Shown in pieces: positions 15,043 to 21,310 of a stretch of 21,310 nucleotides of DNA. Source of the DNA: DTU018 sp029550685. Lineage in GTDB: Bacteria; Bacillota; Syntrophomonadia; Syntrophomonadales; Syntrophomonadaceae. Location: contig DAONVO010000032.1 of assembly GCA_035412805.1 (NCBI GenBank), forward strand, positions 1 through 21,310, in the 5' to 3' direction. The notes under the pieces are model-generated. The model did not search any database. It saw only the letters and a program-made list of their open reading frames with translations, and had not been told where the DNA came from. How positions within the stretch are numbered: the first letter of the stretch is position 1; the number at the start of each line of letters is the position of its first letter. The position numbers and the translations under genes are program-made.

Positions 15043-17417
15043 TGACTACCCTAACCCGCAAACTAGTACGCATGGTAACCGCCAGCTGGGGACAGTTTGT
15101 GGCTCTGGTTCTGATTGTTATGCTGGGAGTCATGATATATATCGGTATGAATACGGCTTTTTCCAATATGAGCCAGTCCCAGGAGCGGTTTTACCAGGAA
15201 TACCGGTTCGCTGATTATACCTTTGCTGTGGTGAAGGCTCCCGAATCCGTAGTGAGCAGGATCGAAGCGGTACCGGGAGTTATAAAAGCTACCGGCCGGG
15301 TGCAAAAGGATATACCCATTGTCAAAGCTGAGGACCAACGGGCTATCGGCAGGCTGACCGGTTATCCCCTACCTCTGGAAGGAGAAGTAAACCGCCTGCA
15401 TTTGCTGTCGGGCAGCTGGTTTGAGGAAAGCCCGGCAGGAAATGTGGGAGTTTTAGTTGATCCCCAGTTTTTTGCCGCCAACCACCTGTCCATTGGTGAT
15501 AGGCTGGAGGTTATTGCCGATGGCAAGAAGGCAGCCCTGACGGTTATAGGAACTGCTATAAGCCCGGAATTTATTTATCCCATGCCGGATAGCGGGGCTC
15601 TTGTACCTGAGCCGGGGCGTTTTGGCATTATTATGATACCGCAAATACAGGCCCAGCAAATTCTGAACTATTCCGGCCAGATTAATCAAGTGGTAATTGA
15701 CCTGGCACCGGGAGCAGATGAGAGTGCGGTGGTCAGAGAAATAGAAAGAATTCTGGAGCCCTATGGCAATTTGGCCAGTTATCCCCGCCGTGACCAGTTA
15801 AGCCATGCTGCCCTGCAGGCAGAACTGGAGGGGCTGAAGACCATGTCTGATTCGCTGCCGCTGGTATTTTTCTTGATTGCGGCGGCCATTCAGTCTGTGA
15901 TTATCAGCCGGTTGATAAAGACCCAGCGACTGCCGATTGGTGTGATGAAAGCTCTGGGCTACAGCAGCTTGCAAATTATGGGTAATTATACCAGTTACGC
16001 TCTGCTGGTGAGCGGTGTCGGTTCAGTTCTGGGAATTGCTCTGGGAATCAGCATGGCGGCAGGTATGTCTCAGGTTTATGCCCAGTTTTTTAATCTGCCC
16101 AGTACTATCGGAGGAATCAATCTATCTGTAGTAATCCGCAGTGTGGTAATCAGCCTGGTGGTGGGTGGGGCAGCGGGACTGTATGCTTCCCGGTCAGTAG
16201 TCCGCATTCGTCCCGCCGAAGCCATGCGCCCGGAACCGCCTGCTTCCGGGAAGCATACCCTGCTGGAAAACTGGACCTGGCTGTGGCAGCATCTTAGCAG
16301 CAGCTGGAAGATGAGCCTGCGTTCTATCCTGCGCAACCGGATGCGTTTTGCGGTTACCGTGCTGGGAGTAGTATTTACAGTATGCCTGCTGATTTTTGCT
16401 CTGTTTTCCAATGATGCCGTAGACTACTTGCTGCAGCAGAGTTTTTCCATGAGCAACCGCTATGACTATATAGTCAGGTTTACCCAACCGGTCAAGTATA
16501 CCGATGTTGCCTACTGGAACCGCTGGAGCGAAGTGCAAAAAATGGAACCCCTCCTGGAAGTGCCCGTGAAAATAAAAGTGGGTGAACGGGCGGAGGACGA
16601 ACTGCTGGTAGGAGCTGGGGTAACCGGTGAGCTCAGAAAAGTATACGACATGCATGGCCAGCAGAAGCAGATTCCGGAAGAGGGTATTTTGCTCAGCAAA
16701 AGAATCGCTGACAAATTGGGACTCAAACCTGGTGATGAGGTAGAGGTGCAAACCACTCTAGGAATCGGACCAACCCGGACCGATCACCTGCGCATAACAG
16801 GAGTTAATCAGCCTATGTCCGGCAGCGGATCTTATATATCATGGGAAACGGCTAACCGTCTCCTAGGGGAAAGCCAGGCGGTGTCCGCAGTGATGCTGAA
16901 ACTGGACCGGCCGGAAATGAAAAGCGTGGAGACTCGCCTGTATGAAATGACCGGGGTCAGTTCAGTATTGAGTCCCCAGCGGGAACAAGCTGCTTTTCTG
17001 CAGTATATGGACACCATAATTGTATTTATTGCCATTATGGTTCTGATGGCGGGATTATTGGGGCTGGCTATCGTGTACAACACTTCGATAATGACTTTTC
17101 AGGAACGCAGAAGGGAACTGGCTTCCCTGCGAGTCCTTGGTTTTTCCCAGGGGGAAATAGCCGGCCTGCTGCGTAAGGAGACCGGGATACAGGCTGTACT
17201 GGGAATTGTAATCGGATTGCCGGCTGGCAAAGTTATGGGAAGTGCCCTGATGGCCAGTATCAGTACCGATCTTTACAGCATGCCGGCAATTATTTATCCT
17301 CGTACCTATTTGATTGCCGCCCTGCTGGCTTTAATTTTCATCGGGATAGGCCAGCAATTGGCTATCCGCAAAACAGGACAAATAGATATGGTTGAAGCCC
17401 TGAAAAACCGAGATTAA
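15042..17417 (+). CDS. ABC transporter permease with two FtsX domains
   Basis: A 791-residue membrane protein, twice the length of a single MacB permease. A first membrane helix (WGQFVALVLIVMLGVMIYIG, about 15-35) is followed by a large extracytoplasmic domain (about 40-265) and three helices (about 270-390). The same plan then repeats: a helix near 437 (FAVTVLGVVFTVCLLIFALF), a second outer domain and three C-terminal helices. Both copies end in the coupling motif RxxEAMRP/MVEALKNRD. The layout matches the duplicated FtsX permeases of Gram-positive exporters. A GTG one codon earlier (15039) is an equally possible start, being eight bases from AAGGA. Substrate is unknown; the neighbouring fusion protein implies an efflux complex. 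Confidence 0.93.
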   Translation: MTTLTRKLVRMVTASWGQFVALVLIVMLGVMIYIGMNTAFSNMSQSQERFYQEYRFADYTFAVVKAPESVVSRIEAVPGVIKATGRVQKDIPIVKAEDQRAIGRLTGYPLPLEGEVNRLHLLSGSWFEESPAGNVGVLVDPQFFAANHLSIGDRLEVIADGKKAALTVIGTAISPEFIYPMPDSGALVPEPGRFGIIMIPQIQAQQILNYSGQINQVVIDLAPGADESAVVREIERILEPYGNLASYPRRDQLSHAALQAELEGLKTMSDSLPLVFFLIAAAIQSVIISRLIKTQRLPIGVMKALGYSSLQIMGNYTSYALLVSGVGSVLGIALGISMAAGMSQVYAQFFNLPSTIGGINLSVVIRSVVISLVVGGAAGLYASRSVVRIRPAEAMRPEPPASGKHTLLENWTWLWQHLSSSWKMSLRSILRNRMRFAVTVLGVVFTVCLLIFALFSNDAVDYLLQQSFSMSNRYDYIVRFTQPVKYTDVAYWNRWSEVQKMEPLLEVPVKIKVGERAEDELLVGAGVTGELRKVYDMHGQQKQIPEEGILLSKRIADKLGLKPGDEVEVQTTLGIGPTRTDHLRITGVNQPMSGSGSYISWETANRLLGESQAVSAVMLKLDRPEMKSVETRLYEMTGVSSVLSPQREQAAFLQYMDTIIVFIAIMVLMAGLLGLAIVYNTSIMTFQERRRELASLRVLGFSQGEIAGLLRKETGIQAVLGIVIGLPAGKVMGSALMASISTDLYSMPAIIYPRTYLIAALLALIFIGIGQQLAIRKTGQIDMVEALKNRD

Positions 17418-17432
17418 GAGGGGAGAGCGCCT

Positions 17433-18599
17433 ATGAAGATCAAGAAAACCTGGTTAGCCGCTGTTGTAGCTGTAGTTGTGCTGCTGGTGGCAGCGGCGGC
17501 GGTTGTGAGCGGCGGACAGCAGGTAGAGGTTGTCCGGGCTGAGAAAGGGACATTTACCCAGGTTATTGAGGAAACTGGATATGTGCAGGTTATTGAGGAA
17601 CAGCAGATTCAGGCAACCCAGGCCGCAAAGATCAGCCAGGTTTTGCTGGAAGCCGGGGATAGGGTGGAAAAAGGGCAGCTGGTGATGGTTCTGACCAGTC
17701 CTGAATTGGAAGCAGAATTGGCTTCAGTACAGTCTCAGCTGGCTCAGGTGGAATCACAGCTGGAGGCATCCCAATTGGCTTTGGTTTCCGGGCAGGCTAA
17801 GCTAAAGCAGGCCCAGGATAACCTGGCTAGAAAGAAAGCGTTGCTGGAGGCCGGGGCTCTGGCAGCAGCAGAGTATGAGGCTGCCCTGCTGGAACTGTCA
17901 CAAATGGAGAATCAGCTGGCCCAGCTGGAAAGCAGCACAGCCGGGTTGACCAAGCAGCTGCAAAACCAGGAGCAGATGCTGGATGCTCTTTTGCGCAAGA
18001 GTGCAGAATTGGAGGTCAGAAGTGCCGTAGAGGGCACCTTGCTGGATGTGCCGGTCAAGGAAGGGCAGCTGGTAGCCCCCGGAACCTTGCTGGCCCAAAT
18101 CGCCGCCGGGAATGGAATGGAAGTAAGAACCGAACTCTTGAGCGATGAGATACGGTTAGTGCAAATTGGTCAAAAGGCCATCATAACCTCGCCGGTTTTA
18201 GGAGAAGAGAGCCTGTCCGGCCAGGTTTCTAAAATCTATCCCCAGGCTTATGAGAGAGTATCTGCTCTGGGAGTTATCCAAAGAAGGGTGCCGGTATTGA
18301 TAAATCTTGATGAAACCGGGAATTTGCGTCCTGGGTATGAAGTAAGGGTAAACATAGAAACCGTTCATAAGGAAAATGTTGTTCTGCTGCCCCGGGAGAC
18401 GGTGCAGGTCAATAGTGATGGCAGCAATCAGGTTATGATGGTGGTTGATAACCGTATGGTTATTCAACCGGTGCAAATTGGAGAGAAAAATCAACAGTTC
18501 GTAGAGGTTGTATCGGGGATCCAGCCCGGGCAATTGGTAGTGCGGGACGGAAGTTTAGGTATAAAAAGCGGAGCCCGTCTTAAACCTGTACAACCATAA
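17433..18599 (+). CDS. HlyD/RND-type membrane-fusion (efflux adaptor) protein
   Basis: A 388-residue adaptor with one N-terminal membrane anchor (WLAAVVAVVVLLVAAAAVVSGG, about 7-27). Lipoyl halves flank a long coiled-coil hairpin: AAKISQVLLEAGDRVEKGQLVMVL before it (about 60-85) and VEGTLLDVPVKEGQLVAPGTLLAQI after it. The hairpin (about 85-190) is rich in L, Q, A and E. A beta-barrel and membrane-proximal domain complete the protein. It starts 15 bases after the permease stop behind GAGGGGAG. It likely links or regulates the MacB-like permease; with no outer membrane expected in a Firmicute it may act like YknX-type adaptors. Confidence 0.92.
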   Translation: MKIKKTWLAAVVAVVVLLVAAAAVVSGGQQVEVVRAEKGTFTQVIEETGYVQVIEEQQIQATQAAKISQVLLEAGDRVEKGQLVMVLTSPELEAELASVQSQLAQVESQLEASQLALVSGQAKLKQAQDNLARKKALLEAGALAAAEYEAALLELSQMENQLAQLESSTAGLTKQLQNQEQMLDALLRKSAELEVRSAVEGTLLDVPVKEGQLVAPGTLLAQIAAGNGMEVRTELLSDEIRLVQIGQKAIITSPVLGEESLSGQVSKIYPQAYERVSALGVIQRRVPVLINLDETGNLRPGYEVRVNIETVHKENVVLLPRETVQVNSDGSNQVMMVVDNRMVIQPVQIGEKNQQFVEVVSGIQPGQLVVRDGSLGIKSGARLKPVQP

Positions 18600-18602
18600 A
18601 AA

Positions 18603-18633
18603 CTAAGGACGGTTGGCTATCAACCGTCCTTAG
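18603..18633. terminator. 13-bp perfect hairpin shared by convergent genes
   Basis: Arms 18603-18615 and 18621-18633 pair perfectly around GCTAT. On the minus strand it is followed by a TTTTT run (CTTAGTTTTTATGG), so it is an intrinsic terminator for the transporter gene; its distal arm encodes that protein's last residues. On the plus strand it starts three bases after the efflux-operon stop but has no T-run. Confidence 0.8.
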
Positions 18634-20119
18634 CATTCACGGCGGGATACTCTTCCTGAACCGCCCGGTATAGGGAAACGCAGGCTAGCAGCATTACGAT
18701 GGCAAAGGGGAAAGCTGCTGCTATGGAAGCAATCTGCAGGGTCTTTAGACCGCCCGCCAACAACAAGCCAAGAGCCAGCAGAGCCTGGATTACTCCCCAG
18801 GCTAGCTTTTTACCTGCGGTAGGGTCCAAATCACCGTGAGAGGAAAACATCCCCAGCACGAAAGTTGCTGAATTGGCTGAGGTTACGAAAAAGGTTACCA
18901 GCAGTACCACCACAATAGCTGAGATTAAAGTAAACAGCGGGTACTGCCGCAGTACCACAAACAAAGCGGTTTCCGTTACCTGTACGGCTTGTTTGGCAAT
19001 CTCGGGACCCGTTTCCAAAGCCAGAGTTCCGAATATAGCAAACCATACCAGGGAAGCCAAAGCAGGAACCACCGTTACTCCCAGAACAAACTCCCGGATA
19101 GTTCTGCCCCGGGATATACGGGCAATAAATGTGCCCACAAAAGGCGCCCAGGCAATCCACCAGGCCCAGTAGAAAATACGCCAGCCATCTATCCAGGAGT
19201 TGTCACCAAAGGCGTTGATACGCATACTCTCCTGGATGAACTGGTTTATATAAACGCCCAAAGAATTGGTAAAAACATTGATCATTTTAACGGTAGGACC
19301 TATTAAAATAGCCAGCAGCGCAATAACAAAGGCCAGAGTCAAATTGATATTGGCCAGCCACTTTATGCCTCTCTCAATGCCGCTGACCGCGGTCCAGATG
19401 TAGATTACCGCGATTACGGCAATAATCCCCAGAGTTGTTATGGTGGTAACCGGCAGGTTAAACAGGAAATTAAGGCCACTGCCTATCTGCAGGGTGCCCA
19501 GTCCCAGAGAGGTAGCCACCCCGGCTACGGTTGCGAACACGGCCAAAACATCAATAGTCTGTCCGATGGGACCTCTTACCCTTTCTTCACCTAACAAGGG
19601 GATAAAGATGGTGCTGATCAAGCCTGGCTTATTCCGGCGAAACTGGAAATAAGCCAGGGCCATTCCTATAATACAGTAATTGGCCCAGGGGTGAAATCCC
19701 CAGTGAAAGAAAGAGGCAAACATGGCAAAATCCGCGGCTTCGGGAGAAAACGGGGTTATTCCCAGGTCAGGACTTGCAAAGTGATTTAGGGGTTCAGCAG
19801 CACCCCAGAAAACCAGGCCGATGCCCATGCCGGCACCAAACAGCATGCCAAACCATACTAGAGTAGAGAATTCAGGACGGTCGTCGTCATTGCCCAGGCG
19901 AATATTGCCATAGCGGCTGAAGGCTAACCCCAGGGAAAATGCAACGAATACGAACATAGCCAGCAAATACAGCCAGCCAAAGTCAGTAACCAGAAAGTTG
20001 AATACTGCATTAGCCACCCCGCCAAAGTGTTCAGGAAGAGCAATAGCCCATGCAGAGATTAGGAAAGTGATTACCAGTGAAATGTAATAGACGGAGTTGC
20101 TGGACCTGGAACTGCCCAT
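18620..20119 (-). CDS. BCCT family transporter (glycine betaine/choline/carnitine type)
   Basis: A 499-residue secondary transporter with about 12 membrane helices that probably brings in glycine betaine with sodium. Signatures are the glycine-rich FGAGMGIGLVFWGAAEPLNH (the MGIG form is typical of betaine/sodium symporters such as OpuD and BetP) and the tryptophan box WAWWIAWAPFVGTFIARISRGRTIREF, plus the preceding WTAVSGIERGIKWLANINL. The C-terminal tail is short, so the long osmosensing tail of BetP is absent. ATG 20119 follows AAAAGGAGATG. It lies 18 bases after the reductase gene and ends in tandem stops TGA TAG inside the terminator hairpin. The neighbour suggests uptake for catabolism rather than, or as well as, osmoprotection. 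Confidence 0.93.
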   Translation of the reverse strand: MGSSRSSNSVYYISLVITFLISAWAIALPEHFGGVANAVFNFLVTDFGWLYLLAMFVFVAFSLGLAFSRYGNIRLGNDDDRPEFSTLVWFGMLFGAGMGIGLVFWGAAEPLNHFASPDLGITPFSPEAADFAMFASFFHWGFHPWANYCIIGMALAYFQFRRNKPGLISTIFIPLLGEERVRGPIGQTIDVLAVFATVAGVATSLGLGTLQIGSGLNFLFNLPVTTITTLGIIAVIAVIYIWTAVSGIERGIKWLANINLTLAFVIALLAILIGPTVKMINVFTNSLGVYINQFIQESMRINAFGDNSWIDGWRIFYWAWWIAWAPFVGTFIARISRGRTIREFVLGVTVVPALASLVWFAIFGTLALETGPEIAKQAVQVTETALFVVLRQYPLFTLISAIVVVLLVTFFVTSANSATFVLGMFSSHGDLDPTAGKKLAWGVIQALLALGLLLAGGLKTLQIASIAAAFPFAIVMLLACVSLYRAVQEEYPAVNAKDG

Positions 20120-20137
20120 GAGTTCATCTCCTTTTCA

Positions 20138-21310
20138 CTATACTTTTACCCGGAAAACGGTTTGCTCGCTTATATCGGTAGCCAGAGCATCCAAAGCTAC
20201 TCCGACCCGGTGATAGCGAAGTTTCCATTGTTCTTCCGGAGGGGTGTCAGGGTCTCCCAGAGGATAAGGGATGGATATAGTGGGTACAATTCGATTGGCA
20301 CCTACGGTGAGGGCAATGGGCACCAGGTTGCACATTTGCACAATGGGGAGGCCGGTCTTCTCAATCTCTTTTACTATCGTTGCTCCGCAACGAGTGCAGG
20401 TCCCTCAGGTGGAAACCAAAATAACTGCGTCTACATTAGCCTCATGCAAGTATTCAGAGATCTCTCGACCCATACGGGCTGCTTCACCTTGAGTGGTACC
20501 TGTTCCCACCGTGGCGTAATAATACTCGTGCAGCTTGCCGAACTTTCCTTCCCTTTCATACGCCCGCAGAGCATCCAGAGGGAAAATCCGGTTGGGATCT
20601 TCGTTGGCAGCGGCTGGATCATAGCCGGCGTGGATGGTCTTATATTCCCCGGCCGGCAAACGGTCCTTATATTGGGAAATATTATAACGACCCCATTTGG
20701 TTGCCGAGGCAGACTGGATACGGTCCGGGTTATCCGCCGGTACAATGCCTCCGGAGGTGACAAAGGCTATGGTTGCTTTACTTAAGTCTTTAACGGCTGG
20801 AGCAATCGGAACCCGGTCCGCTTCGGGAATAGGCAGTTCCGTTTGAAAAGGCTGGTTATTAAGCTTTTTCAACAGCATATCCACTACCCGGTCGGCAGCA
20901 GGTATGGGTGGATCTAAAAGGGTCTGGTGACGCTCTCCGCGACCAAAGTAGCCTTCATCCTGGGCTGAACCTATGGGCTCTCCCTTAGCCAGTTTTTGTC
21001 CCAGCTGGGCCATGGCCTTGATATCTTTGCGCATATCGGCTGCACTTTTTCCGCCTTTGAGGATGTACATTTTTTGGCGGAACATTTCTACACCGGGGTT
21101 TTCATCATTCATAGATGTAACCACCGGCACATTGAATTGTTCCTGGACCATTTGGCACACATTGCCGCAGGCAATGCCATAACGTCCAGCCCGGAAAGCG
21201 GGGCCAGCGAAGAAAATGTCAAAGTCCTTGTCCCGCAGAAAATCGCTGATTCTTTTTAGGGCCTCTTCCGTATTGGACCCCATATAGTTGTCTCCGCAAA
21301 TAATAGTGTG
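20138..21310 (-). CDS. grdH: Glycine/betaine reductase component B selenoprotein subunit (GrdH-like; 5' end outside window)
   Basis: Large subunit of the substrate-specific component B of a Stickland-type reductase. The frame enters the window as IICGDNYMGSNTEEAL and continues to a TGA at 20405-20407, then on in the same frame to TAG at 20138-20140. The junction reads VILVSTUGTCTRCGATIVKEIEKTG, the conserved UxxC active-site context of GrdB/GrdF/GrdH. Sec attacks the substrate's C-N bond, forming a carboxymethyl intermediate passed to GrdA. About 390 residues are seen; roughly 45 N-terminal residues are missing. The BCCT transporter 18 bases downstream favours betaine reductase (GrdH) over glycine (GrdB) or sarcosine (GrdF), but this rests on context. 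Treating the TGA as a stop would wrongly give two fragments. Confidence 0.93.
20378..20392 (-). promoter_or_regulatory. Candidate bacterial SECIS hairpin of grdH
   Basis: Twelve bases after the UGA the mRNA reads CGUUGC, a GGA loop and GCAACG: a perfect six-base-pair stem with guanines at the apex, 13 to 27 bases beyond the Sec codon. Position and apical G fit a bacterial SECIS element recognised by SelB. Confidence 0.7.

Noticed and set aside
20405..20407. grdH read as a pseudogene or as two adjacent genes split by a stop codon
   Set aside because: The frame is continuous across the TGA, the flanking residues match the conserved UxxC motif of the family, and a SECIS-like hairpin follows, so the TGA is a selenocysteine codon.
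1..21310. CRISPR arrays, tRNA or rRNA genes and intact insertion sequences
   Set aside because: No regularly spaced repeats, no tRNA or rRNA signatures and no transposase with flanking inverted repeats were seen on either strand.

Overview
The window looks like a chromosome segment of an anaerobic, low-to-mid GC Firmicute of the Syntrophomonas type. It carries a complete gene set for oxidising butyryl-CoA to acetyl-CoA, two proteins read through in-frame UGA codons (selenocysteine), a reductase subunit of the glycine/betaine reductase family, and strong Shine-Dalgarno (SD) sites of the AGGAGG type. The assignment to Syntrophomonadaceae is inferred from gene content, not from a search.

Layout. 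1-634 (+) is the 3' end of a sigma-54-dependent activator. 787-6375 (-) is a beta-oxidation operon in the order crotonase, 3-hydroxybutyryl-CoA dehydrogenase, acyl-CoA dehydrogenase, thiolase, CoA-transferase. A -24/-12-like element lies just upstream of its first gene, which fits the neighbouring activator. Positions 6376-7033 are mostly non-coding. A lysophospholipid acyltransferase-like gene (7034-7591, +) then converges on a small gene at 7647-7973 (-). That small gene is a HesB/IscA-like selenoprotein which conventional gene calling misses because of its in-frame UGA. It has a well-formed promoter overlapped by a C4TAG4 palindrome. An orphan PocR-PAS-histidine kinase follows at 8193-10577 (-), then a zinc-ribbon protein (10865-11509, +), a fused MsrA-MsrB (11634-12605, +) and a YitT-family membrane protein (12610-13458, -).

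The region 13668-18599 (+) is a compact efflux operon: TetR regulator, ABC ATPase, FtsX/MacB-like permease and membrane-fusion protein. Two abutting palindromes lie between the tetR promoter and its start and suggest autoregulation. From the right edge, on the minus strand, come a selenocysteine-containing reductase component B subunit (GrdB/GrdF/GrdH family) and, 18 bases later, a BCCT-type transporter. This pairing points to uptake and reductive cleavage of glycine betaine.

Two themes stand out. One is a butyrate-oxidation module under probable sigma-54 control. The other is selenium: two independent UGA-decoded genes, each with a hairpin placed as expected for a bacterial SECIS element. 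If the grd genes are functional, betaine could serve as an internal electron sink for an organism that otherwise depends on a hydrogen-consuming partner; that last step is inference.
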